Positions 24,366-32,958 of a stretch of 64,000 nucleotides of DNA are shown here, in pieces. The notes below the pieces were generated by a model. That model saw only the letters and a program-made list of their open reading frames with translations, did not search any database and was not told where the DNA came from. The stretch is from an uncultured Saprospiraceae bacterium. Its GTDB lineage: Bacteria > Bacteroidota > Bacteroidia > Chitinophagales > Saprospiraceae. Location: the NCBI GenBank assembly GCA_938015805.1, contig CALLXF010000002.1, positions 30,692 through 94,691 of the forward strand. Direction: 5' to 3'. The first letter of the stretch is position 1. Each line of letters opens with the position of its first letter. Made by a program: the position numbers and the translations under genes.

Positions 24366-26993
24366 TCAATCCTTATTAAAACCTATTGATGATCTCACAA
24401 ATATGTCGTCATCTGTAGCACTTTGAGATATATTCAGTACATCTGCATCGATGATCTTTTTGAGATCTCTTTTAGAAACCTCAGTTTGCTTAGATAGTCT
24501 TAGGTTTTGATTTTTTATGATATCATTGATGACACTGCGTACTGCCCTAGCATTTCCAAAATACTTATCTTTTCTAGCATATAATTCCTGTAAGTGTATC
24601 TTAAGTATTTTTTTGGCGGAAGCCATCATTTTATATCCGGAGTCGATAGTCATCTTATCAGCTATCGCTAACAATTCTGTGGCATTATAATCATCAAACT
24701 TAAGTACTTTATCAAATCTAGATTTTAACCCCGGATTAGTTTTGAGGAAGCGTTCCATATTATCAGGATATCCAGCAACGAATACAAAAAACTCTCCTCT
24801 CTGATCTTCCATCCTTTTTAGAATAGTCTGTATGGCCTCATTCCCAAAATCTCCTTGCATACCGTTAAAATTAGAAAGTGCATAAGCCTCATCTATAAAG
24901 AGCACACCTCCTATCGCTTCATCGATGCGTTCTGAGGTTTTTATAGCCGTCTGACCTACAAAACCAGCGACCAGTCCCTGACGATCTGTTTCTACCATAT
25001 GTCCTCTCTCTAGTATTCCCAGTGCTTTATAAATAGATGTCAGTATCCTCGCCACTGTCGTTTTACCTGTTCCTGGATTTCCAATAAACACAGTATGCAG
25101 ATAAAATTTCTTAAGTACATCCTTTCCGGACTTACCATAATATCCTACGATGTCCACCAGTTCTCTGATATCCTTTTTTACATTTTCGATCCCGATGAGA
25201 TCGTCGAGTTCTTTTAGAGAAGCAGCTAATAATTCGTGATCGATAGGAATATCAGGAAGTGATTTTTTCTGAGCTACATTTATTTTGAGCACATCTCCTA
25301 ATTGTATCTCCGCAAGATCTTCCACACTAGTTTGTTTAGGCTTTTTGCGTCCCATGACTCGAAGTCCTAGGTTCATTTTTGCCTTATCGAGGAGTTGATA
25401 CACAAATCTGGCATTTCCAAAACTCTTGTTTCTATCCCGATATGCTTTGCGTATAATATCATCTAATTTAACTTTGGCATCAGGAGAAAGAGTGATTTCT
25501 TTTTCCTTAGCTGCAAATTCTGCTATCAATGAAAGTTCCTGCGGTAGATAATCTGAAAAATCAAAAAAGTGTTTAAACCTAGATTTAAGTCCTGGATTAG
25601 AATCTACAAAATAACCGATCTCTTTAGGATAACCCGCAACGATAACGGCCAGATCTCCCTTTCCATTAGACATCTCTTTGACCAATATCTCGATTACTTC
25701 TCTCCCAAAATCTTTACTGTCATCATTGGCTCTAGCCAGACTATATGCCTCATCTATAAACAATACACCTCCTCTTGCTTTTTCGATGACCTCTCTAACC
25801 TTAGGGGCCGTCTGTCCGATATACTCTCCTACTAAATCTACACGATCTACTTCCGTTACATGTCCTTTAGATAATAGTCCCATCTTTTTATAAAGCGAAC
25901 CCATCATCTTAGCCACTGTTGTTTTACCCGTACCCGGGTTTCCAGAAAAAACCGAATGGATATTAATCTGATCTCTCTCCTCAAAACCTTTGTCCTTCCT
26001 CAGTTTTAAAAACTGGATATACAGGGCATGTTCTCTAACTTGTCTTTTTATTTGCTCTAATCCGATAAGAGCATCGAGCTTTGCCATGATTTCCTCAAAA
26101 CCCTCCGAACTGATTTCCGTTTCTTCCTGAGTAAGTGTCTTATTCTCAAAAGGCAAGGTTAACGCTGGAATCCCCTCTTCCATTTCTTCTCCTACATCAA
26201 AAGGTACAATCCCCAGAAGGCGATCCATAAACACCACTTCGACAGTATAATTCCCTTCTCTCCATGACCCTTTTACATTACTCCCCCATCCTGCAGATAT
26301 TCGTATTTCCTCTTCTCCTTTTTTGATATTATTTAATCGGACAACTTGACCTTTGAGCTCCTTAGCTTGATTATAAAATTTTACAAACAGTTCACAGTGC
26401 CATGGTAATCTAGTATTTAGATTGTTTAAAATAATGTCCGCATACACATACCGTGTTTCTTCTGTAGAAAATCGTTTAAGATATCTTCTATCATTCTCAT
26501 CGACGTCATCGTACTGGCCTTCATAGAGCTTTACGGCATTTAGTTTTAGGTATTCTCCTCTGTTATTCTCTGTGCGTCGATCAGGTTCTTCTACATAAAA
26601 ATACTTAGATGCTACTTTTTCACCATCGATAAGAGCTTCCCAAAAATAAGTCCCTTTCTTCCAAAAAGCTCCCTCTTTCTTATTCCCCCACCCCTCTCTT
26701 ACATAAACTACATTATCATACTTGCTTACCTTACGTTTAAATTCTAAAGAGCAAACCTCCTTTTTTCTACTCTTAAGTTGGTAACATTTAAGTTGTACAT
26801 TTACCTCCCACACTGCATTATCAAAAAACTTATTATAAAATGATAATTCGGCGTAAACATAGGTAGTCGCAAATCGATCAAAAACTTGACGATACTTTTT
26901 CTTATTATCCGCAAGCCACTCCGTAGAAGAGTACACTTTTAGTTCTTTAAATTTATATTTTGGTGTTCTTGAGGGTTTTGTATTCTCTGCCAT
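24366..26993 (-). CDS. tandem AAA+ ATPase (CbxX/CfxQ type) with duplicated N-terminal beta domain
   Basis: 875 residues. Residues about 15-140 and 145-275 are two copies of one beta-rich domain, sharing (R)RF(A/S)T...YVYA, W.....V..K.Y, GWG......W..G.Y and a final F.V.E; I know no name for it. Two AAA+ modules follow: Walker A GNPGTGKTT at residue 351 and again at 638, Walker B VLFIDEAYSLA and VLFIDEAYALS, and arginine-bearing sensor regions (NPGLKSRF in both). This is the CbxX/CfxQ (CbbX, EccA-like) clade. Rubisco activation is excluded, as there is no Rubisco context. It probably remodels a protein complex bound through the N-domain copies. It stands alone; no partner gene is adjacent. Confidence 0.88.
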   Translation of the reverse strand: MAENTKPSRTPKYKFKELKVYSSTEWLADNKKKYRQVFDRFATTYVYAELSFYNKFFDNAVWEVNVQLKCYQLKSRKKEVCSLEFKRKVSKYDNVVYVREGWGNKKEGAFWKKGTYFWEALIDGEKVASKYFYVEEPDRRTENNRGEYLKLNAVKLYEGQYDDVDENDRRYLKRFSTEETRYVYADIILNNLNTRLPWHCELFVKFYNQAKELKGQVVRLNNIKKGEEEIRISAGWGSNVKGSWREGNYTVEVVFMDRLLGIVPFDVGEEMEEGIPALTLPFENKTLTQEETEISSEGFEEIMAKLDALIGLEQIKRQVREHALYIQFLKLRKDKGFEERDQINIHSVFSGNPGTGKTTVAKMMGSLYKKMGLLSKGHVTEVDRVDLVGEYIGQTAPKVREVIEKARGGVLFIDEAYSLARANDDSKDFGREVIEILVKEMSNGKGDLAVIVAGYPKEIGYFVDSNPGLKSRFKHFFDFSDYLPQELSLIAEFAAKEKEITLSPDAKVKLDDIIRKAYRDRNKSFGNARFVYQLLDKAKMNLGLRVMGRKKPKQTSVEDLAEIQLGDVLKINVAQKKSLPDIPIDHELLAASLKELDDLIGIENVKKDIRELVDIVGYYGKSGKDVLKKFYLHTVFIGNPGTGKTTVARILTSIYKALGILERGHMVETDRQGLVAGFVGQTAIKTSERIDEAIGGVLFIDEAYALSNFNGMQGDFGNEAIQTILKRMEDQRGEFFVFVAGYPDNMERFLKTNPGLKSRFDKVLKFDDYNATELLAIADKMTIDSGYKMMASAKKILKIHLQELYARKDKYFGNARAVRSVINDIIKNQNLRLSKQTEVSKRDLKKIIDADVLNISQSATDDDIFVRSSIGFNKD

Positions 26994-27230
26994 ATCCTTA
27001 TCTTCTAATTGGTCATAATGTATTATAGAAATTCCACTCTTACCAATCCTGAGGCGAGTTTATTCGGAAAAAGTTAATCACATTACGATTATTTATAATG
27101 TGTATAAGCAAATTGTCTTTATTCCGAAGAATAATACACATTCTTTAGAACTAGATCGCTCACTTATTGTTGTTACTCAGTATATAATTTACTTTTACAT
27201 AATATATATTTTTAAAACAAAGGAAACGAG

Positions 27231-27572
27231 ATGGCTAAAATCACCTTCCATTTTGAGGATAAAGAAATTCCGACAAAAGTGGTAGAAAACGTGGAGGCGG
27301 GTTACACGATACAGGATGTAACGGAGGATAATGATATCCATTTAAATCATAACTGCGGCTGTGTTTGTGCTTGCTCAACCTGTCATGTTTATGTAGAAAA
27401 AGGAAACGAAAGTTTACCTGAGATATCTGATAGAGAGGAGGACTTTATAGACAGAGCTATCGATCCACGTATAGAAAGTAGACTGGGATGTCAGTGTATT
27501 ATTCAGGATAAAGATGCAGAACTCATAGTTACCATTCCAGACCAAAGCGGCATCATCGGTCACGAACATTAA
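27231..27572 (+). CDS. fdx: Isc-type [2Fe-2S] ferredoxin
   Basis: Electron donor for Fe-S cluster assembly. The adrenodoxin-type cysteine pattern is present: C42, C48, C51 (CGCVCACSTCHVYVE) and C87 (LGCQC). Extra cysteines at 44, 46 and 89 make the cluster loop richer than usual. The 113-residue length fits. ATG at 27231 follows AAAGGAAACGAG. The iscX gene begins 10 bases after its stop, which supports an ISC role rather than a general ferredoxin. Confidence 0.93.
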   Translation: MAKITFHFEDKEIPTKVVENVEAGYTIQDVTEDNDIHLNHNCGCVCACSTCHVYVEKGNESLPEISDREEDFIDRAIDPRIESRLGCQCIIQDKDAELIVTIPDQSGIIGHEH

Positions 27573-27582
27573 AAATTAAAAA

Positions 27583-27828
27583 ATGGCATTTGAAGAATTT
27601 GATGACATGCCCATAAACTGGGCTGATCATGAAGACATCGCAATCAAGCTCTACGATAAATTTGGGGATGATTTTACAGAAAGTAAAATCTATAGAATCA
27701 GATTTACCGATCTCATAGAATGGGTGATGAGCATCGATTGTTTTGAGGGTAAAAAAGAAGATTGCAATGAAGGACACCTAGAGCAAATCCAAGCAAAATG
27801 GGTTTATGAATGGAGAGATAACCAATAA
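27583..27828 (+). CDS. iscX: Fe-S cluster assembly protein IscX
   Basis: Small acidic adaptor that binds IscS and modulates cluster assembly. The family core is visible: INWADHEDIAIKLYDKFGDD, TDLIEWV and EQIQAKWVYEWRD; the W/ADxxxIAxxLYDxxP and RFTDLxxWV motifs are IscX hallmarks. At 81 residues it is somewhat longer than E. coli IscX (66) through an N-terminal extension. It is probably cotranscribed with fdx; a cysteine desulfurase of the IscS/NifS type is 9 kb away at 36495. Confidence 0.9.
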   Translation: MAFEEFDDMPINWADHEDIAIKLYDKFGDDFTESKIYRIRFTDLIEWVMSIDCFEGKKEDCNEGHLEQIQAKWVYEWRDNQ

Positions 27829-27918
27829 TGGCAAATGCTGGATATTCTTAATAAGATTTAGATAAGAAAAATTCCTAAAATGTAATATTCCTCGATTGAA
27901 CAAGCCTAAAATTTTCTA

Positions 27919-28419
27919 ATGGACTTTTCAAAATTTCACGATATCACTACTTTTATTTTTGACGTAGATGGAGTCTTATCGGATGGCTCGCTACAGATTA
28001 CAGAAGCTGGAGAGTTACTGCGTACTGTAAGTGCCCGAGATGGGATGGGTATCCGTATGGCCATAGATGCTGGCTATAATGTGGCGATAATTACAGGTGG
28101 AAAATCTCCTGGAGTGGAAGATCGATTCAGAGCATTAGGAGTTCAGGATTACTACGGCAGTGCATGGAATAAAGCAGAGGTCCTAGACGATTATCTAGCT
28201 TTAAAAAATCTGGCTTTCGCCAATGTTTCATTTATGGGCGATGATGTCAATGACTTAGCAGTATTAAAAAAAGTAGGGCTATCCGCTTGTCCTAAAAATG
28301 CAGCAAATGATATCCTTCCCATTTGCGAATTTGTGAGTACATACGACGGTGGAAAAGGATGTGCTCGAGAGCTAATCGAAAAGACCATGCGTATCCAAAA
28401 TAAATGGATAACTTCGTAG
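27919..28419 (+). CDS. kdsC: KdsC-like HAD phosphatase (KDO-8-phosphate phosphatase)
   Basis: HAD-superfamily phosphatase removing phosphate from 3-deoxy-D-manno-octulosonate 8-phosphate in LPS biosynthesis. HAD motif I is FDVDGVLSDGSL; further family sequences are GMGIRMAIDAGYNVAIITGG (motif II region), KAEVLDDYLA and MGDDVNDLAVLKKVG (motif IV). At 166 residues with no cap domain it is the KdsC-like subgroup. It is followed 18 bases later by the UbiA-family gene. Confidence 0.88.
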   Translation: MDFSKFHDITTFIFDVDGVLSDGSLQITEAGELLRTVSARDGMGIRMAIDAGYNVAIITGGKSPGVEDRFRALGVQDYYGSAWNKAEVLDDYLALKNLAFANVSFMGDDVNDLAVLKKVGLSACPKNAANDILPICEFVSTYDGGKGCARELIEKTMRIQNKWITS

Positions 28420-28437
28420 GTATTAAATAAATCCAGC

Positions 28438-29361
28438 TTGTCTTTTTTTAAAATTATACGGTTAAAAAATCTATTGATCGTTGCCATGACGCAATTGTTC
28501 TTTCAGTTTTTTGTAATCCATCCTATATTTAAAGAGGCAGATATTCCATTGGCTTTAAGCCCAATAAACTTCTTTCTATTAGTTCTATCCACCCTACTAA
28601 TTACAGCTGGTGGAAATGTGATCAATGATATTTTTGATTATAAAATCGACCAGATAAATAAAGGAGAAAAACAAATTCTAAAAACTCAGTCCGATCTAAA
28701 ATCAGCCAAAAATTTTTATCTGATCATCCTCGTAACTGGTGCCATGATCGCATTTTATGTTGCCTACGATATAGAAAATATTAAATTGTTTTTCATATAT
28801 CCTCTTGCGGTATTATTGCTTTTCCTTTATTCGTTTAAACTAAAACATATTCCTTTTATCGGTAACCTTGTGGTATCAATATTTATTTCCTTAGTTATTT
28901 ACATCCTAGTATTTGCAGAGAGGGTCGGTGCATCTACTCTAGCCACTGATCATGAGACACTGTACTTAAAGTTTTTCTTGCTGATATATGGATTTATGTG
29001 GTTTGCTTTTTTGACTAATATGGTGAGAGAAATAATCAAAGACTTAGAAGACATAGAAGGCGATCGCAAAAATAATAGCAAGTCCTTACCGATTACCATC
29101 GGGCCTAAAGGAGCTAAAATAGTAGCGATATTTTTTAACGTCATACTAGTACTCACACTTATATTTTTAAATATGAAAAATGATCCCGACGGAAGCTTTT
29201 TTAAAGGAGCTTACGAGTGGCTTCTATTACTAATAGCTATTGCTTTTTTAAAATTGATCTGGCAAGCAAAGCTAAAATCAGAATTTTACCGAATTAGTCA
29301 ATCACTTAAAATCTATATGATTTTGGGGTTATTTTATGTTCTCTTTTACTATAATATTTAG
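28438..29361 (+). CDS. UbiA-family prenyltransferase
   Basis: Integral-membrane prenyltransferase with about eight helices. First Asp-rich motif NVINDIFDYKIDQINKGEK; second REIIKDLEDIEGDRKNNSKS with SLPITIGPKGAK after it. The TTG start at 28438 (TTG TCT TTT) is the only start that gives the N-terminal RLKN-LIV segment typical of the family. The motif spacing resembles the geranylgeranylglycerol-phosphate geranylgeranyltransferase-like branch found in Bacteroidota more than MenA or CtaB, but substrate cannot be assigned from this alone. Two bases separate it from maf. Confidence 0.85.
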   Translation: MSFFKIIRLKNLLIVAMTQLFFQFFVIHPIFKEADIPLALSPINFFLLVLSTLLITAGGNVINDIFDYKIDQINKGEKQILKTQSDLKSAKNFYLIILVTGAMIAFYVAYDIENIKLFFIYPLAVLLLFLYSFKLKHIPFIGNLVVSIFISLVIYILVFAERVGASTLATDHETLYLKFFLLIYGFMWFAFLTNMVREIIKDLEDIEGDRKNNSKSLPITIGPKGAKIVAIFFNVILVLTLIFLNMKNDPDGSFFKGAYEWLLLLIAIAFLKLIWQAKLKSEFYRISQSLKIYMILGLFYVLFYYNI

Positions 29362-29363
29362 CC

Positions 29364-29942
29364 ATGAAGTCTTCTTATAATATTGTCCTCGCTAGTAAAT
29401 CACCTCGACGATCTAGCCTACTTACCCAGATGGGTTTTAGCTTTGAGAATCGTACAAAGGATGTGGAAGAATCTTATCCAGCGGCTCTACCCGCAGATAA
29501 AGTAGCTCTTTATATCTCAGAAAAAAAGGCTGCTGCTTTTAAAAGTGAACTTAAAGAAAACGAACTGATCATCACTGCTGATACTGTAGTAGTCTATGAT
29601 AATCAGGTGCTAGGAAAACCAGTAGATGATCAAGAGGCATTTACTTTTATAAAATCCATGAGCCATAATAGCCATGATGTATATACCGGCGTAACGATCT
29701 TAACTAAGGATAAAAAGATCAGTTTCTCAGATCGATCGATCGTACATTTTTCTGAAATAACCGACGAGGAAATCCATTTTTACATTAGAGAATATAACCC
29801 TTCTGATAAAGCGGGAGCCTATGGTATACAAGAATGGATAGGTCATAATTTTATCCATAAAATAGAGGGATCATATACTAATATTATGGGACTGCCCACC
29901 GAGAAATTATATCGCACTTTAAAATCTCTAGAAAAAATCTGA
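29364..29942 (+). CDS. maf: Maf-family nucleotide pyrophosphatase
   Basis: Housecleaning nucleoside triphosphate pyrophosphatase that hydrolyses non-canonical dTTP/UTP or m7GTP. Family motif SKSPRRSSLLTQMGFSFE near the N-terminus, catalytic ITADTVVVYDNQVLGKP and the C-terminal GSYTNIMGLPTEKL are all present. 192 residues is normal. The gene immediately follows the UbiA gene. Subfamily (YhdE- or YceF-type) is not obvious. Confidence 0.92.
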   Translation: MKSSYNIVLASKSPRRSSLLTQMGFSFENRTKDVEESYPAALPADKVALYISEKKAAAFKSELKENELIITADTVVVYDNQVLGKPVDDQEAFTFIKSMSHNSHDVYTGVTILTKDKKISFSDRSIVHFSEITDEEIHFYIREYNPSDKAGAYGIQEWIGHNFIHKIEGSYTNIMGLPTEKLYRTLKSLEKI

Positions 29943-29966
29943 TAAGTTAGGCACAACCTTTTCTGA

Positions 29967-30797
29967 CTACCGAGCTACAAACTCTAAACATAACCACTCC
30001 CCTTTTTTGTTTTTATTTACAAGCGTAAAATGCTCTTTAGTATATGCATCTGAAATCAGATCTTGATCAGATTCCAGGATTCCAGACATCAGAAGTATGC
30101 CGTCATCTTGCATTAACTTACATAGGTCAGCGGCAGTATTTAGGAGCACATTTCTATTTATATTAGCCAGGACGATATCATACCCATCATCTTTTATCGT
30201 ATCGATTTCGCCATGTAAGATTTTAATATCATTTGTATTGTTAAGCAGGCAATTTTCTTCACTATTAGTTACCGAGTGCATATCATAGTCTATCGCTGTG
30301 ATATCTATCGCCCCTAGCATATTTGCGAGTATTGCTAATATCGAAGTACCACATCCATAGTCAAGGATCTTTTTGTTTTTCCATTCCATTCCGAGCATCC
30401 GATCCATCATCATGTAGGTTGTCTCATGATGTGCCGTTCCAAACGCCATTTTTGGATTGATGATAATATCATATTTAATGCCCTCAACTTTCGGATGAAA
30501 ATCCGCCCTAATATTTATCTGATCACCTATCGTAACTGGCTTAAAATTTTGTTCCCATTCTTCATTCCAGTTTTTATCCTCTAAAGCTTTATACTCATGA
30601 GTAAAAGTATAGATCATCTTGAGTGATTCTAAGACTTCATCTATTTGTTCTCTTGATAATTCTGTTATTTGATAGTACCCGACCAATGCATGATCCGCCT
30701 CATAAAATGACTCAAAAGCCAACTGTGATAACCAAGCAGAGATCTCATCATACTGAGCTGGATCGATCGTAATTTCTATAGAATGGTAATTACTCAT
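29967..30797 (-). CDS. prmA: ribosomal protein L11 methyltransferase
   Basis: SAM-dependent trimethylation of L11. Family motifs: KMAFGTAHHETTYMMMDRML, the SAM site VLDYGCGTSILAILANMLGA (here KILDYGCGTS) and ANINRNVL. I set the start at 30797, MSNYHSIEITIDPAQ, giving 276 residues; the open frame reaches 35 codons further upstream, but that part lacks homology-like sequence and overlaps folD. The chosen ATG forms a TAATG overlap with the folD stop, which argues strongly for coupled translation. Confidence 0.9.
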   Translation of the reverse strand: MSNYHSIEITIDPAQYDEISAWLSQLAFESFYEADHALVGYYQITELSREQIDEVLESLKMIYTFTHEYKALEDKNWNEEWEQNFKPVTIGDQINIRADFHPKVEGIKYDIIINPKMAFGTAHHETTYMMMDRMLGMEWKNKKILDYGCGTSILAILANMLGAIDITAIDYDMHSVTNSEENCLLNNTNDIKILHGEIDTIKDDGYDIVLANINRNVLLNTAADLCKLMQDDGILLMSGILESDQDLISDAYTKEHFTLVNKNKKGEWLCLEFVAR

Positions 30798-31681
30798 TAA
30801 GAAAATTTTCTTGCTTTTAGCGTATTCATCAAAAGTGAAGTGACAGTCATGGGCCCTACTCCTCCTGGAACAGGTGTGATGTATAATGCTTTGTTTTTGC
30901 ATGCTTCAAAATCAACATCCCCCACTAAACGATAGCCCCTTTTTGCCTCTGAATCTTCTATTCTATTGATCCCTACGTCTATAATCACGGCACCTTGCTT
31001 TACCATATCCTCTGTTACAAAATTAGGATATCCGATCGCTGCGATTATGATATCAGCTCTTAGTAATTCGGTTTTAATATTCTTAGTACGACTATGTGTG
31101 AGAGTAACAGTACAATTACCGACTTTTGCCTTTCTAGACATCAGTATGCTCATCGGGGTTCCGACGATATTTGATCGTCCTACGATGACACAGTGTTTCC
31201 CAGACGTCTCAATTTTATAACGATCGAGCATCTGTACAATACCATAAGGCGTAGCTGGTAAAAAACAATCCAAGCCGAGAGACATTTTACCTACATTAAC
31301 CGGATGAAAACCATCGACATCTTTAGAGGGATCGATCGCCATGGTTATTTTCATCTCATCGATATGCTTAGGTAATGGGAGCTGTACTATAAAACCATCA
31401 ATCTCTTCGTTTTTATTAAGCTGGTCGACGAGTTCTAGGAGCTTTGCCTCTGTGATATCCACCTCTTTTTGTATCAATGTAGACTGGAATCCAACTTGCT
31501 CACAACTACGCACTTTTGACCTAACATATGACTGACTTGCTGGATTTTCTCCCACTAAAATAGCAGCAAGATGAGGAGCTCTTTCTCCATGGCTCACTAG
31601 GACTTTTACTTCTGCCGCGATCTCTTCTTTTATGGTATTAGAAAGTGCTTTACCATCTATGATATTATCATTTCTTATCAT
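30797..31681 (-). CDS. folD: bifunctional methylenetetrahydrofolate dehydrogenase / cyclohydrolase
   Basis: Interconverts 5,10-methylene-, methenyl- and 10-formyl-THF in one-carbon metabolism. Catalytic Lys is in SQSYVRSKVRSCEQVGF, the QLPLPKHI motif supports folate binding, and VIVGRSNIVGTPMSILMSRK and ITPVPGGVGPMTVTSLLMNT are the NADP-domain and C-terminal signatures. 294 residues is full length. It is directly upstream of prmA (one-base stop/start overlap), and its start faces HMG-CoA reductase across 127 bases. Confidence 0.95.
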   Translation of the reverse strand: MIRNDNIIDGKALSNTIKEEIAAEVKVLVSHGERAPHLAAILVGENPASQSYVRSKVRSCEQVGFQSTLIQKEVDITEAKLLELVDQLNKNEEIDGFIVQLPLPKHIDEMKITMAIDPSKDVDGFHPVNVGKMSLGLDCFLPATPYGIVQMLDRYKIETSGKHCVIVGRSNIVGTPMSILMSRKAKVGNCTVTLTHSRTKNIKTELLRADIIIAAIGYPNFVTEDMVKQGAVIIDVGINRIEDSEAKRGYRLVGDVDFEACKNKALYITPVPGGVGPMTVTSLLMNTLKARKFS

Positions 31682-31796
31682 GAAGCGAAGGTAATAAAAT
31701 GTTATGTTCTTTAAAACCGTGACAAAAGACTGTTAAAATAATACTCTTAAAACAAACCTTCTTTACTGTCCTTTAGTATGGATGAATTAGTATTGT

Positions 31797-31804
31797 TAAT
31801 ATTG
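31797..31804 (+). promoter_or_regulatory. -7 element for HMG-CoA reductase gene (TAATATTG)
   Basis: TAATATTG, one mismatch from TAnnTTTG, ends 4 bases before the ATG at 31809, with TTTA about 21 bases upstream (31772) as a weak -33. This position implies a leaderless or nearly leaderless message. Confidence 0.45.
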
Positions 31805-31808
31805 CAGG

Positions 31809-32948
31809 ATGAATGTAACTGATGTCCAGAATAGGTACTTAAAAGTTTTACAAGATCAAAATAAGTTTCCTACTTATATAGCTGGACAAACTCCTATAGA
31901 TCACTCCCAATCCTTAAAAGGGAACATCGAGAATTTTATTGGATTTGCTCAGGTTCCGATCGGATTGGTCGGTCCATTACAGATGGACGGCTCGGCTGGA
32001 ATCAGTGAACACTGGGTACCTATGGCTACCACAGAAGGGGCTCTCGTGGCATCATATAATCGTGGAGTAAAAGCGGGATCATTATGCGGAGGCTTTATAT
32101 CAAGAACGATTTCTAATCAGGTTCAACGTAGTCCATATTTTGAATTTGAGCGACTTACGGATGCTTTAGAGTTTTGCAATTGGATAAAATCTGTGGAATC
32201 TCTACTCAGTGACAGAGTGAGCCAAGAAAGCCGCTTTGCTAAACTTACAGACGTGAAGGTGTTACAAGAAGGCAATGGTGTACACGTGACTTTTTCTTAT
32301 GAGACAGGTGCCGCAGCAGGGCAAAATATGGTTACGCTAGTTACGGACCATATTGCCAGGCATGTCCTAGAACATGCCCCAAAAAAACCAAAGCTCTTCT
32401 ACATCGAAGCAAATATGTCAGGAGACAAAAAAGCCAATATCAAATCACTAAGTAAAGTACGGGGACGTAAAGTAATATCAGAAGTAGTTCTCACAAAAGA
32501 CGTTATCCATAATGTCCTAAAAACAACAGCGGAAAGAATCACTAAGTTCTGGCAAACAGGAACATTAGCAGCTGTACAATCAGGTGCTGTAGGAAATAAC
32601 GGTCATATAACTAATGCTCTTACAGCCATCTTTATAGCATGTGGTCAGGATGTCGCTTGTATCGCTGAGGCCGCGGTAGGAATCGGTCGACTAGAAGCCA
32701 GAAATAATGGAGATCTCTATGCTTCTCTCACTTTACCAGGATTAATAGTAGGGACTATCGGCGGCGGAACGAGCTTACATACGCAAAAAGAATCTTTAGC
32801 AATAATGAACTGCAGTACACCCGATGATGTAAATAAATTTGCAGAGATCTGCGGTGCAGTTGCTCTAGCTGGTGAGCTATCAATCGGTGCCGCAATAGCA
32901 GAAGGACATTTTGCGAGTGCTCATAGAGCTCATGGGAGGAAGAGGTAG
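31809..32948 (+). CDS. hydroxymethylglutaryl-CoA reductase
   Basis: Reduces HMG-CoA to mevalonate, the committed step of mevalonate-pathway isoprenoid synthesis. All four catalytic groups are visible: Glu in MATTEGALVASYN, Lys in SGDKK, Asp in GQDVACIAEA and the C-terminal His in ASAHRAHGRK. ENFIGFAQVPIGLVGPLQ and VGTIGGGTSLHTQ are class I/archaeal-like rather than class II. The usual DAMGxNM cofactor motif reads GAAAGQNM, with Asp replaced by Ala. 379 residues, catalytic domain only, no membrane anchor. A UbiA prenyltransferase gene lies 2.5 kb upstream. Confidence 0.92.
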   Translation: MNVTDVQNRYLKVLQDQNKFPTYIAGQTPIDHSQSLKGNIENFIGFAQVPIGLVGPLQMDGSAGISEHWVPMATTEGALVASYNRGVKAGSLCGGFISRTISNQVQRSPYFEFERLTDALEFCNWIKSVESLLSDRVSQESRFAKLTDVKVLQEGNGVHVTFSYETGAAAGQNMVTLVTDHIARHVLEHAPKKPKLFYIEANMSGDKKANIKSLSKVRGRKVISEVVLTKDVIHNVLKTTAERITKFWQTGTLAAVQSGAVGNNGHITNALTAIFIACGQDVACIAEAAVGIGRLEARNNGDLYASLTLPGLIVGTIGGGTSLHTQKESLAIMNCSTPDDVNKFAEICGAVALAGELSIGAAIAEGHFASAHRAHGRKR

Positions 32949-32958
32949 ATAGTGTGAT

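Noticed and set aside
24366..26993. CbbX Rubisco activase
   Set aside because: No Rubisco or Calvin-cycle gene nearby and the protein has two AAA+ modules plus a duplicated N-domain that CbbX lacks.
30798..30902. Longer N-terminal extension of PrmA
   Set aside because: It overlaps folD coding sequence in another frame and the TAATG junction marks the real start.
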